Shown: one piece after another, positions 55,095 to 64,000 of the stretch
Layout: every line of letters begins with the position of its first letter
Numbering within the stretch: the first letter of the stretch is position 1
NCBI GenBank assembly: GCA_963843945.1
Contig: CAWJMF010000002.1
Location: 2,313,839 to 2,377,838, forward strand
Direction: 5' to 3'
From: CAWJMF01 sp963843945
Lineage (GTDB): Bacteria > Vulcanimicrobiota > Vulcanimicrobiia > Vulcanimicrobiales > Vulcanimicrobiaceae
Length of the DNA: 64,000 bases
The notes under the pieces: generated by a model
Seen by the model: only the letters and a program-made list of their open reading frames with translations
The model's database searches: none
Told to the model about the DNA's origin: nothing
Program-made: the position numbers and the translations under genes

Positions 55095-56160
55095 TTAGCG
55101 GGCCGACTGCCCGAAGCGTTCGAGGAAGTACCGCTGGATCGGCGGGTAATCGCGCAGTGTTTGTAACGCGATTTCCGCGTGCCCGGTTGCGTAGCCGTTG
55201 CCGATGATCATGGTGACGTCTTTTCCCACGCCTTCGGCGCCGAGGGCCGCCGCCGTGAACGACGTGCTCATCGAGAAGAAGTAGACCGTCCCGCCGTCGC
55301 GGGTGACGAGGATTGAGGCGAGCTCCGTGCCGGGAACGTTCACGCAGTTGATCGTGAGATCGGCCCCGTCGGGCAGCAGCGTTTTCGTCAGCTCGACGAC
55401 GGCGAGCGCGTCACACGCGTCGGCCTCAAGGAAGACATCGACGAAGCCGTGCTCGGCCAGCAGGTGCGCGGAGGGCGTGGACGCGCTCGGCGCGATGCCG
55501 ATGACGCGGCCGGCCGGGCCCGACGCGATGCTTGGCCTGGGCGCACGCGAGAATTCCCGACTTGCCGTCGGCACCGAGCACCACGACGGTTTGACCCGGC
55601 GCGGCGAGGCGGCGGACTTGCGCCGGCGCTCCGGCGACATCGAGCACGGCAAGCGCGACGTCGTCGGGGATATCGCCGGGAAGCTTCGCGAAGATTCCGC
55701 TCTCGAAGAGGACGGCGGTTCCCGAGATCCAGACGCGTCCGGTCGTCAGATCGATCGAGTCGATCGACGTAATTTCCAAGGGCGTCAAGCTCAGCGAAAC
55801 GAGCGACGCGATGCGGTCACCCTCGCGAAGGTCGCCTCTCCCGGCCAGAGCCGATCCGATCTCCCGCACGCGACCGATGAACATGCCGCCGCTTCCGGTG
55901 ACCGGATTGTGATGTTTTCCGCGTTCGCTCACCAGCTCAATGATGCGCTTCGATACGCGTTCCGCGTCGCGCTCGCACGAGGTCGCGATTTGATGAAACG
56001 AGGCCGAGTCGATGTTCAGAACGTCGACGTCGCAGACGATTTCGTTGTCGTGCGCAATCGGAGTCGCGTCGAGCTTCCACGCGCCTTGCGGTAACGAGCC
56101 GGGCGGTTCGATGACGCGATGGCTCCCGAAGCGACAGCCTTTGACCGCAACCCGCGTCAT
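55095..56160 (-). CDS. kdd: L-erythro-3,5-diaminohexanoate dehydrogenase, broken by a one-base insertion
   Basis: Third enzyme of lysine fermentation, deaminating 3,5-diaminohexanoate with NAD. The start GCRFGSHRVIEPPGSLPQGA is the kdd signature, followed by GGMFIGRVREIGSALAGRGD and the Rossmann motif TVVVLGADGKSGILACAQAK. An extra base at 55530 breaks it between QAK and IASGPAGRVIGI. The rest runs to the C-terminus, giving about 354 residues. Its ATG overlaps the lrp stop (ATGA), and kamA follows after 15 bases. Confidence 0.9.
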
Positions 56161-56666
56161 TTCTCACCCACCAGCCGCAGATGGCCGTCGTTGGCTTCCG
56201 GTTTGAGCAGAAAGTCGGAAGCGATTCCATCCCGATGAAAAGGCGTGGAGAGGACCAGCGTCGTTTTGGTCCGAGCGATACCCGGTACGGCTTTGAGCCT
56301 GCTTAAGAACTCGTCGAGGTGCGCGGTGGAACGCGTGACGACTTTGAGAACGAACGACTCCTCGCCGGCCACGCTGTGAATCTCGCCGACCTCGGGAAAC
56401 GAGGACACCGATTGGCAGAAAGCGTCATAGCTCACATCGGGGGTCGTGTACGCGCTGACGAACGCAGAGAGGCCGAGGCCCAGTCGCGTGGCATCGAGCA
56501 TCGCGCCGTAACCTTGGATGAGGCCGCGTTGCTCGAGGCGCTTTACCCGGTCGTGCACAGCGGGTGGTTTGAGCCCAACGGCTTCGGCAAGCTCGGCAAA
56601 GGTCGAGCGCCCGTTCCTTTGGAGCGATTCAAGGAGAAAAGCATCTATTCGGTCTAGGTCAGCCAT
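56157..56666 (-). CDS. lrp: Lrp/AsnC-family transcriptional regulator
   Basis: 169 residues. DNA-binding helix-turn-helix DRIDAFLLESLQRNGRSTFAELAEAVGLKPPAVHDRVKRLE (split motif here) and a C-terminal RAM/ligand domain with VSSFPEVGEIHSVAGEESFVLKV. First gene of the kdd-kamA operon, overlapping kdd, so it is the likely lysine- or intermediate-sensing regulator of the operon. ATG 56666 is preferred to an upstream in-frame ATG. Confidence 0.92.
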   Translation of the reverse strand: MADLDRIDAFLLESLQRNGRSTFAELAEAVGLKPPAVHDRVKRLEQRGLIQGYGAMLDATRLGLGLSAFVSAYTTPDVSYDAFCQSVSSFPEVGEIHSVAGEESFVLKVVTRSTAHLDEFLSRLKAVPGIARTKTTLVLSTPFHRDGIASDFLLKPEANDGHLRLVGEK

Positions 56667-56849
56667 GAACCACGATTCCAACGGCAAAATTAGCGCTATG
56701 CCCTACTTTTATCGGGATTTATAGCATACTTTAAAGCGCTTTGTCTGGCAAGAGCCGTCGTGGGCTGTCGCCCTCGCCGGTTGCCTTGCTTGAATCGGCA
56801 CAGCCAGCTTCCGATTCCTTAAAGTCGAAGGTCCAGAAGAGTGAGGTCG
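56667..56849. promoter_or_regulatory. Divergent intergenic region upstream of lrp-kdd-kamA
   Basis: 183 bases, AT-rich compared with neighbours, between the minus-strand lrp operon and the plus-strand DUF2142 gene. Two GC-centred palindromes lie here: TAGCGCTA at 56691-56698 and AAAGCGCTTT at 56733-56742. TATAAA on the minus strand (56723-56718) could be the lrp -10 box, but no good -35 is seen. The palindromes are candidate Lrp sites. Confidence 0.4.
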
Positions 56850-58812
56850 ATGCAGGCCGCGGACAAAGCGACTACTACGCGGGCGGTCGAGTGGCCGACT
56901 GCTTTCAAGGAACGCGCAGTCGTCGCCCTGATCGTCGTGCTCAGCGTCGGCTTGTCGACATTTTGGGCGTTTCGAGTACCGATCTTCGAGGAGCCAGATG
57001 AGAGCGCGCACTTCGATTACGCGATCTCGATCGCGACGGCCCACAGATTGATCCTGGCCCGCGAGGGCACGCCCGGCACGGACGTACACCCCATTACGCG
57101 CTATCTGGAAGATGCGACGAAATTCCGAAGCATCCGCTACAACCGAGACGGCAGAGTTCCCCGGGGTACGGTACTCCGCGATTCTTCAGCAAGATTGACG
57201 CCGGCCTGCCGACTCTTAGCCCGTGGAATTCAGCATCCGGTCGCGTGCCATACTTGGTGAAATTCTATCCCTTCGGTTTTTATGCAATCGAGGCGGTCAT
57301 CTTGGATGCGGTGGCTGCGGTTACCCGAGAGATCGATTGTAGCCATGTTCTTCTCGGCACGGATCTTTTGCGTCTGCTCTTATCGCTCTCCCTAATCCTG
57401 ACTTACGCAATACTCTGCGAAACAAGTGTTACGCGAACATACCGACTTTTGATCCTGTTTGCCATTGGTACGTTGCCGATGACGTCATGGGTTTTCGGCT
57501 ACATTCAACCCGACAATCTGGCGTTTGTTCTTACATCACTCGCGGTGTATCTCGCCCTCAAGTCGGGCCGCGCGATCACGCGCGATCGTTCCTGGCTGAT
57601 CCTTGGAATGGTGCTCGGGTTCCTCATAGCAACCAAGGTTCAATATTTCATCGCTACCGCGTTTCCGATCTTCGCGTACCTACTGATTCTTGCTGTCAGG
57701 TCCGAACTGAAAGGATGGAACCTTTTTCGAGGATCCTTCTGTTTGCCGCGCCGATCGTAATTCTTGGCAGCCTTTGTGCATACGTCAATTACGAGGCGGT
57801 GCCTAGCGGGCCCCTCGCCGGCGCGATGGGTTCCCAACTTAAGCGGGCGGCCCATGGTGGGGTCGACTCGGTGGTCGTCTATGTCCTTGGGCAGTTGCGG
57901 AGATTCTACGATATCAATGTCGGACTGGGCGGGGGTTTGGTCTCTTATTGGGGATCCATTTCCTGGCTAATGACCCCGGTGCTCTTTGGCAGCGTCTCTC
58001 TGACTTTGTTCGTCTTCGAATTTATCAGCGTTACATCGGCCCTGGTCGTCATTCTCATGATGCTGCGTCAGATCAAGGTGTTTGCGAGGCTTGCCGCGCT
58101 TGCGCGTCGCCGGGTTTCCGCGCTCACGGTGCTGCGCCTGGCTACCGGCAACCTCGTATTGACAACCTATTTTGTCTTCATCGCTGCAATGTTGGCGTTT
58201 TCCGTCTTCACAAACGGCGAGGTTGTAAAGCAAGGTCGATACTGGTTGCCCTTCATATTGGCAAACTTTCTTTGCGCGACAATATACGCGTCAGAGGTTC
58301 TTCCGGGCCGGCTGCGATCAGCGTTTTCGCGCACAATGCTCGTTGCTTTATGTGTGTATTCGGCAATTGCAAGCGGTTTTGCAATACACTCGATGGAAGC
58401 GCGTTTCTATCAGCCAGTTTTGGTTAGATTTCCATTCGAACGTGCGCTTCACGTCGATTCTTCTTGCGCAGATCCAGGAGATGAGGTGCAACGTGAGGCC
58501 ACATTCGCCGTCGAGAGAGGTCAGCTTCTAAATCTCTGCGGCTGGGCACTTGAGCTAAGCACTGGGGCGCCTGTCGAGGGCGTTTATGTGCAAGTTGACA
58601 AGCTACCTCCGAAAGAAGCGCGCTATGGTCTCCCTCGCCCCGACGTTGTGCAGGCCTTACTCGACGAGCGCTTCTTGCCGAGTGGATTTCATCTAGCTTT
58701 ATCAACTGAAGATCTCTCCCAAGGCGCCCATCGTGTGAGGTTTCTTGTGAAGGAGAGGCATCGCGGTACGATCTATGCCGTAATGACGATTTTTTTGACT
58801 GTTGTTGGATGA
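56850..58812 (+). CDS. DUF2142/GT-C-like membrane protein, two frameshifts
   Basis: Polytopic membrane protein with the acidic outer-loop signature FEEPDESAHFDYAIS near its start, as in DUF2142. Reading continues through GYGTPRFFSKIDAGLPTLSPW after a shift around 57163-57166 (in CCCCGGGG), and again shifts around 57723-57727 (in TTTTT) into RILLFAAPIVILG. The C-terminal part is more soluble (WALELSTGAPVEGVYVQVDK). Joined it has about 650 residues. Homopolymer base losses explain both breaks. First gene of the polysaccharide cluster; likely a sugar or lipid-linked sugar transferase (inference). Confidence 0.8.
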
Positions 58813-58861
58813 AGTTGAACTGCTTGAACTACCAGAAGTGCCGCTGTGGGTGTGCCTCAAG

Positions 58862-59632
58862 ATGAAAGCTGTCATACTGGCAGGGGGGTTAGGGACGAGG
58901 ATCAGCGAGGAGACGATCGTGCGCCCGAAGCCACTGATCGAGATTGGCGGTCGACCATTGCTCTGGCACATCATGAAAGGTTACGCGCGCCACGGCATAA
59001 CGGATTTCGTTGTGTGCCTCGGTTACAAGGGGTACATGATCAAAGAGTACTTTGCTAACTTTCATGAACATAGCTCCGATATAACCTTCGACCTGCACAC
59101 AAACACGGCACGCGTACACAGGACCACAAGTGAACCGTGGAGTGTGACGCTCGTCGACACAGGGGATTCGACGGAGACCGGTGGTCGGCTAAAAAGGATT
59201 CGTCCCTACGTCGAAAACGACGCGTTCTGCTTCACGTACGGTGACGGCGTCTCAAACGTCGACCTCACCGCTCTGACAGCTTTTCACAAAGCCAGTGGCA
59301 AGAAAGCGACTCTTACAGCCGTCCGACCTCCTGCGAGATACGGAGCCCTGGTCTTTGAGAATGACATGGTAGTTGAATTTACCGAGAAGCCGCTTGGCGA
59401 CAAGATGTGGATCAACGGCGGCTTCTTCGTCCTTGAGCCGGATGTCTTTGACTATATTTCGGGTGACCAAATGGCGTGGGAAGGCGAACCGCTCGAACTG
59501 CTCGCGGCACAGCGCCAACTAAACGCATATCGCCACACGGGATTCTGGCACGCTGTCGACACGCTGAGAGACAAGCTATATTTGGAGGGAATCTGGTCGT
59601 CTGGCGAGGCGCCTTGGAAGACTTGGGAATAG
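58862..59632 (+). CDS. rfbF: Glucose-1-phosphate cytidylyltransferase
   Basis: 256 residues. Makes CDP-glucose from glucose 1-phosphate and CTP. KAVILAGGLGTRISEETIVRPKPLI is the nucleotidyltransferase signature, and TYGDGVSNVDLTAL, FTEKPLGDKMWINGGFFV and GFWHAVDTLRDK complete the family pattern. ATG 58862. The next gene is the matching CDP-glucose 4,6-dehydratase, so the two make CDP-4-keto-6-deoxyglucose. Confidence 0.93.
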   Translation: MKAVILAGGLGTRISEETIVRPKPLIEIGGRPLLWHIMKGYARHGITDFVVCLGYKGYMIKEYFANFHEHSSDITFDLHTNTARVHRTTSEPWSVTLVDTGDSTETGGRLKRIRPYVENDAFCFTYGDGVSNVDLTALTAFHKASGKKATLTAVRPPARYGALVFENDMVVEFTEKPLGDKMWINGGFFVLEPDVFDYISGDQMAWEGEPLELLAAQRQLNAYRHTGFWHAVDTLRDKLYLEGIWSSGEAPWKTWE

Positions 59633-59654
59633 GCGCCGTGTCTGTCACGCTGTC

Positions 59655-60722
59655 ATGAATCGCCAGTTCTGGCATGGGAAGCGAGTCCTGGTGACCGGAC
59701 ATACCGGCTTCAAAGGCGCCTGGATGAGCTTTTGGCTTAGCAACCTCGGCGCCGAAGTCTCGGGCTTTGCGCTAGCACCCTCCACTAAGCCCGATCTATT
59801 TTCGCTTCTAGACCTTCCCGATCTTATGAGGACAAGCATCGGCGATGTGCGCTCGGCCGAAGATCTTCGGCGGGTAGCATTGCTTGCGAGGCCTCAGATA
59901 ATCTTTCACTTGGCAGCCCAGGCGATTGTGCGCGAAGGACTCGAGCGGCCAGTGGAGACGTTTGCAACAAACGTAATGGGTACGGTGAATATCCTGGAAG
60001 TCGCGCGAACATTGGCCGATGTTCAATCGGTCGTCATAGTAACGAGCGACAAATGCTATCGCAACGACAATAAGGCGGCGGGGTATCGCGAGCCCGACCC
60101 CTTAGGTGGGGATGATCCGTATTCAAGCAGCAAGGCCTGCGCAGAACTAGTGACAGCGTCTTATCGTGCCACTTTCTTCGCCCGCGAATCCTGCGCAATC
60201 GCTACGGCTCGTGCGGGCAATGTCATCGGAGGCGGGGATTGGTCAAAGGACCGCCTGGTGCCCGATCTCGTCCGCTCGATAGTACGGCGGGAAACGTTGG
60301 CAATCAGGAACCCCCACGCCACTCGGCCCTGGCAGCACGTGCTGGAACCACTCGCGGGCTATCTGAGCCTCGCTGAGCACCTCGCGTCCGAGGGTAGATC
60401 GTTTGCAGAGGCATGGAATTTCGGGCCGACGGCGGCGCCGACGATGACCGTAGCGGGTCTGGCCGATGCGTTGTATCAAACCTGGGGTGAAGCCCCAGCG
60501 TGGGCTGTCGACATGAAGAAACAGCCGCCTGAGTCAGCTCTCCTATCTCTGGACTCGGAGAAGGCGACCAAGCGTCTCGAATGGGCATCGCGCTTGTCTC
60601 CGAACCAATCGATCCAGTGGACCGTGGACTGGTATAAGGCGTGGTACGCTGGGCAACCCGCCGATAAAATCACCATGAAGCAGATTAACGAGTACCAAGA
60701 ACTCGCGGACCGCGGAGCGTGA
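59655..60722 (+). CDS. rfbG: CDP-glucose 4,6-dehydratase
   Basis: 355 residues. Extended SDR: VLVTGHTGFKGAWMSFWLSN, then FHLAAQAIVREG, TSDKCYRN and the YxxxK motif YSSSKACAELVTASYR. It converts CDP-glucose into CDP-4-keto-6-deoxyglucose, the branch point for 3,6-dideoxysugars such as paratose, abequose, tyvelose and yersiniose. The stop overlaps the next ATG by one base. Confidence 0.93.
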   Translation: MNRQFWHGKRVLVTGHTGFKGAWMSFWLSNLGAEVSGFALAPSTKPDLFSLLDLPDLMRTSIGDVRSAEDLRRVALLARPQIIFHLAAQAIVREGLERPVETFATNVMGTVNILEVARTLADVQSVVIVTSDKCYRNDNKAAGYREPDPLGGDDPYSSSKACAELVTASYRATFFARESCAIATARAGNVIGGGDWSKDRLVPDLVRSIVRRETLAIRNPHATRPWQHVLEPLAGYLSLAEHLASEGRSFAEAWNFGPTAAPTMTVAGLADALYQTWGEAPAWAVDMKKQPPESALLSLDSEKATKRLEWASRLSPNQSIQWTVDWYKAWYAGQPADKITMKQINEYQELADRGA

Positions 60723-61945
60723 TGCCACGAGCGTGCCGCTTCTGCACCGCCGAGTTGACTGAGTCATTTTGTGACTTAGGGATGCAGCCGCCCTCGAATG
60801 CATTTTTGCCCAAAGAGGCACTCGAGCGGATGGAGAGATTCTATCCGCTACACGCCTATGTCTGCTCAGTTTGCTTCCTAGTTCAGGTTGAAGAGTTTGA
60901 AACACCGGCCGAGATCTTTTCGGACTATGCGTACTTCTCGTCCTTTTCAAGCTCGTGGCTCGATCGCGCGGCTGCCTACGTAGAGGTCATGTGCGAGCGC
61001 CTTTCTCTTCAGGAGAACTCTCTCGTCGTCGAAATCGGAAGCAACGACGGTTATCTACTCCAATTCTTTAAACAACGCGGCATTGGCGTGCTCGGTATTG
61101 ACCCGGCTGCTAACTGTGCTCGCGCAGCACTTCAACGCGGCGTTAGAACGCATATTGCGTTCTTTGGCACGTCGACAGCGCAGGAGCTACTCGTAGCCGG
61201 TACAGCGGCAGATCTGATTGTCGCTAATAATGTCTTAGCCCACGTTCCCAATCTGAACGACTTCGTTGCGGGGATGGCGTTGCTCTTAGCAAAGACAGGT
61301 CTCGCTACGGTCGAGGTTCCGCACCTGTTGACGCTAATCGAGAGTGTTCAATACGATACGATCTATCACGAGCACTTCTCTTATTTCTCACTCTCCACGT
61401 TAGCAATGGTTTTCGGAGCGCACGGTCTACAAATCGTCGAAGTCGAAGAATTGCCAACTCATGGCGGTTCGCTCCGACTCTTTGTCCGCCACGCCGGAGC
61501 TGGTGTGCACTCTGCTCGCGTCGAGGCGCTTTTGGCGCGCGAACAAGAGGCAGGGCTGCAGTCTCTGGAAACCTATAGGAAATTTAGTGACGCGGTCATC
61601 ACTTCTAAGCTGTCACTTTGGAAATTCTTGATCGAGGCGAAAGCCGCGCGCAAGGCCGTCGCTGGCTATGGTGCAGCCGCGAAAGGAAATACACTGTTTA
61701 ACTACTGCGGAATTCGCGCAGAGTTCGTCAGCTATGTGGTTGATCGAAACCCATACAAGCAGAACCGATATCTACCGGGTAGTCACATCCCCGTTCACCC
61801 CGTCGAGCGCCTTTTTGAGACACAGCCTGATTATGTGCTCATTCTCCCATGGAATATTGCAGACGAAATCACTCGAGATTTGGCAGCCATACGGGAGTGG
61901 GGCGGTAGGTTCGTCACTCCGATTCCGCAAATTCGCTTTCGCTAA
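60722..61945 (+). CDS. NDP-hexose C-methyltransferase (TylCIII/NovU-type)
   Basis: 407 residues. N-terminal zinc-binding domain with C-x-x-C pairs (CRFCTAEL, CSVC), then a SAM-binding region VVEIGSNDGYLLQFF and catalytic-region VEVPHLLTLIESVQYDTIYH, HEHFSYFSLSTLA, and a C-terminal Rossmann-like domain (GYGAAAKGNTLFNYCG). These enzymes put a methyl on C3 of 4-keto sugars, as in branched sugars. Here the substrate is likely a keto-deoxysugar from rfbG. GTG three bases upstream is an alternative start. Confidence 0.92.
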   Translation: MPRACRFCTAELTESFCDLGMQPPSNAFLPKEALERMERFYPLHAYVCSVCFLVQVEEFETPAEIFSDYAYFSSFSSSWLDRAAAYVEVMCERLSLQENSLVVEIGSNDGYLLQFFKQRGIGVLGIDPAANCARAALQRGVRTHIAFFGTSTAQELLVAGTAADLIVANNVLAHVPNLNDFVAGMALLLAKTGLATVEVPHLLTLIESVQYDTIYHEHFSYFSLSTLAMVFGAHGLQIVEVEELPTHGGSLRLFVRHAGAGVHSARVEALLAREQEAGLQSLETYRKFSDAVITSKLSLWKFLIEAKAARKAVAGYGAAAKGNTLFNYCGIRAEFVSYVVDRNPYKQNRYLPGSHIPVHPVERLFETQPDYVLILPWNIADEITRDLAAIREWGGRFVTPIPQIRFR

Positions 61946-61948
61946 GAG

Positions 61949-62485
61949 ATGCAGTTTCAAGCGCTTCCGATTGAAGGGGCCTTTCTCGTCGTCATGGAGC
62001 CAAATGTAGACGAACGAGGATTTTTTGCGCGACTCGTGTGTGGTCGAGAATTTGCCGAACGTGGCTTTCCCGCGCAATTCGCTCAAGAGAGCGTTGCGTT
62101 CAATGCGCTCGCCGGAACTTTGAGAGGATTTCACTTACAGGCGCCGCCCTACGAAGAGGCAAAGCTAGTTACATGCGTCAGCGGCGCCGCTTTTGACGCC
62201 ATTCTAGATTGCCGGAGGTCGTCCCCGACCTATGGCAGATGTTGGTCGGGCACACTCCGTGAGCACCAATGGGTTTCGGTATATGTGCCCCCGGGTTGCG
62301 CGCACGCGGTCCAAGCGCTGGAGGATCGGACGGAAATGCTCTACCGTATTTCCGTCGACCACGTGGAGTCAGCTGCTGTTGGCTACCGCTGGGATTCGCC
62401 AGATCTCGCAGTTCAGTGGCCGATAAAGACCCCAATTCTGTCCGAAAGGGACCGCAGACTTCCCTTGTTCTCGCGGACCCCTTAA
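61949..62485 (+). CDS. rfbC: dTDP-4-dehydrorhamnose 3,5-epimerase family protein
   Basis: 178 residues, RmlC cupin fold. DERGFFARLVCGREFAERGF, FNALAGTLRGFHLQAPPYEEAK with the catalytic histidine and DCRRSSPTYGRC are in place. CAHAVQALEDRTEMLYRIS holds the normal C-terminal part. It could act on a CDP-sugar in this cluster rather than dTDP-rhamnose precursors. Converges with the aminotransferase gene, ends overlapping by four bases. Confidence 0.88.
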   Translation: MQFQALPIEGAFLVVMEPNVDERGFFARLVCGREFAERGFPAQFAQESVAFNALAGTLRGFHLQAPPYEEAKLVTCVSGAAFDAILDCRRSSPTYGRCWSGTLREHQWVSVYVPPGCAHAVQALEDRTEMLYRISVDHVESAAVGYRWDSPDLAVQWPIKTPILSERDRRLPLFSRTP

Positions 62486-63619
62486 ACTGTTGAGCGCTGG
62501 GCGACAGCCCGACGAACGATACTGATCACGCGATCCATGTCTCTCGCGGTAAGGTCCTGATAGCTCGGAAGATTCATGGCACGCGGATACAGATCATAGC
62601 TTACGCGGGTCTTCTGCCTCGTAGCGAACATAGGAAGGCTCGTCAAAGGCCAGAAAAAGACTCGACCGTCAATGTTCTGAGCCTTGAATTCATCGAGGAT
62701 TCCTTGACGATCAAAGCCTTTTTTTTCCACCACGATGGTTGGCATCCAGAACCCGTTGACGGTGCCTTCAGGTTCGGGATTCATCCTAAGCGGCAAACCT
62801 GCGAGATTGGATTCGTAGTACTTAAAGACGCGGCGCTTTCCTGCGATTAACTCGTCCGCACGTTCGAGCTGTGCGCATCCAATCGCGGCCTGGATGTTGG
62901 ACATTTTGTATTTATATCCAACTTCGGTCGCCCAGAATTGCTTCCCTGTGCTTCTTTCGCGTCCGTGATTACTCAAGGTAAGAACCTTCTCATACAGGTG
63001 GGGGCTATCTGTAACGAACATCCCGCCCTCGCCCGTGGTCAAAGTCTTCGTTCCATGAAAAAAAAAGGCGCCGAAGAGGCCCATTGAGCCGGCGCGACGC
63101 CCATCCCACTTTCACCCAAACGCTTCTGCAGCGTACTCTATCACGGGGATATCGTACTTCGCGCCGATTTGTACAAGATCGTCGATAGCGCAGAGATTTC
63201 CATACAGGTGAACCGCTAGAATCGCCTTTGTGTTGGGCGTTATCGCCGCCTCGACTTGAGCGGGGTCGAGACACCATGTATCTGCGCGGACATCTACAAA
63301 GATCGGTCTCGCGCCTAGATGCACTATCGGCGCCGCGGATGCAATCCAGTTCGTATCTCCCAAAATTACTTCATCAGATGGTCCGACTTCAAGCGCGGCG
63401 AGACCGAGGTGAAGAGCACCCGTGCAGCCTGAGGTCGCGATCGTGTAGGACGCGAATGCGTGTTGCGAAGCTTGCTTCAAAACGGCGGAGGTAGTCGTAA
63501 CAACGGTCGCCCCAGCCGTTGCGCGCTGCATCGGAGGCATAGCGTTCCTCTAAATCAGTTATCGACGGCTTCGTATAGAATATCCGGCCCTGTCCAATCG
63601 AGGCCCGATCAAGTTGCAA
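62482..63619 (-). CDS. DegT/DnrJ/EryC1-family aminotransferase, frameshifted and with an internal stop
   Basis: PLP sugar aminotransferase or dehydratase. It starts IFYTKPSITDLEERY. An extra base at 63463 shifts the frame between RRFEASFA and HAFASYTIATSGCTGALHLG. Then GDEV-like SDEVILGDTNWIASAAPI follows, but a TGA at 63112-63114 interrupts AAEAFG/KWDGRRAGS. The same frame resumes with the PLP lysine in FHGTKTLTTGEGGMFVTD. The aspartate that pairs with the PLP ring nitrogen is Tyr here (IEYAAEAFG). Full length would be about 379 residues. A real pseudogene or several base errors are both possible. Confidence 0.82.
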
Positions 63620-63667
63620 TGTGGCTCCCTTTTTCGCCCATCCCGTCAGTTCGTTCGCGGATCAAAT

Positions 63668-64000
63668 TCATGCCAAGCTGGCTAAGTAAGCTTGCTCCAA
63701 CGCGAGCAGATCCTTTCTCCGCGGGCATCGGAGCGCGGCCGGATTCCCTGCGTAAATGCCCCATTCGCCGAGTGGCTTCTTGACGAGCGACTGCGCTCCG
63801 ACGGACGACCCTTCTCCGATGGTGACTTTGGGGAGGATCACGGTGCCGGCGCCAATTATCACATGCCTGCCCAAATCGGCACCGCGCCGGCGGGCCCTCC
63901 CGTAAGATGCCTAGGTAAGGTCGGATTCGTAAGCTTTCGACCCGTGTAGTCGTCGCTCGAAGTAAAGATGAGTACGCCAGGCGCAAGGCCGGAAAGTCTC
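63668..64000 (-). CDS. Hexapeptide-repeat sugar acetyltransferase, partial and frameshifted
   Basis: Left-handed beta-helix acetyltransferase. The coils are GRHVIIGAGTVILPKVTIGEGSSVGAQSLVKK (in pieces) and the end IYAGNPAALRCPRRK is the usual tail. The upstream part VLIFTSSDDYTGRKLTNPTL, in another frame, joins after a break around 63870-63874, probably a missing G in a short G-run. The start lies beyond the window. It probably acetylates the sugar made by the neighbouring aminotransferase. Confidence 0.8.

Noticed and set aside
63112..63114. TGA read as an amino acid in the aminotransferase
   Set aside because: TGA ends many intact genes here (e.g. atpH region, alaS, serA), so it is a true stop in this genome.

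Overview
The window is GC-rich, densely coded DNA from a diderm bacterium. It carries an LptA-like lipopolysaccharide-transport protein, two predicted outer-membrane proteins, a lipoprotein, O-antigen-type sugar genes, MreB and MurA. It also has an F-type ATP synthase operon with two b-type subunits, an RsbV/RsbW/SigB-type stress-sigma module, a Ku/LigD end-joining set, and a 2-oxoglutarate dehydrogenase in which E2 and E1 are fused. Together these suggest an uncultured diderm lineage of the Terrabacteria side, for example Eremiobacterota (WPS-2). That placement is inference; no rRNA or marker tree is available here.

Layout. 1-6950: ATP synthase operon, atpB (5' cut) E F F' H A G D C. 6983-12775: a PQQ-type beta-propeller protein, then on the minus strand a sugar-acid uptake and kinase operon (MFS transporter, gluconokinase, GNAT, acyltransferase). 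12867-18197: cell-envelope and housekeeping genes (murA, mreB, tsaC, lptA-like, rarA). 18204-25014: cysteine desulfurase, small membrane proteins, rsbV-rsbW-sigB, alaS. 25021-33199: envelope proteins, phosphatase, serA, and a tandem pair of paralogous polytopic membrane proteins. 33266-36763: NHEJ genes. 37137-42815: transporters, an SDR with a MaoC protein, and an epimerase. 42874-45106: hipBA with its own promoter and operators, tRNA-Leu, and a possible att-site scar. 45136-47969: sulfite-oxidase-type molybdoenzyme with a cytochrome c, and VapD. 48059-52090: fused 2-oxoglutarate dehydrogenase. 52087-56666: a membrane glycosyltransferase-like protein and an Lrp-linked lysine-degradation operon (kdd, kamA, monooxygenase). 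56850-64000: a lower-GC CDP/dTDP-sugar and surface-polysaccharide cluster that runs off the window.

At least eight genes are broken by one-base frameshifts or a stop, including the essential atpD, nifS-type desulfurase, the fused dehydrogenase (three shifts), kamA and kdd. In each case both halves are well conserved across the break, so most are probably assembly or sequencing errors. I annotate each as one gene spanning the break.

The most interesting unexplained structure is a pair of long, cloverleaf-like inverted-repeat elements (3970-4120 and 14259-14441). They share a hairpin and a loop but have different, still self-complementary outer arms. I saw no CRISPR array, rRNA, transposase or phage gene.
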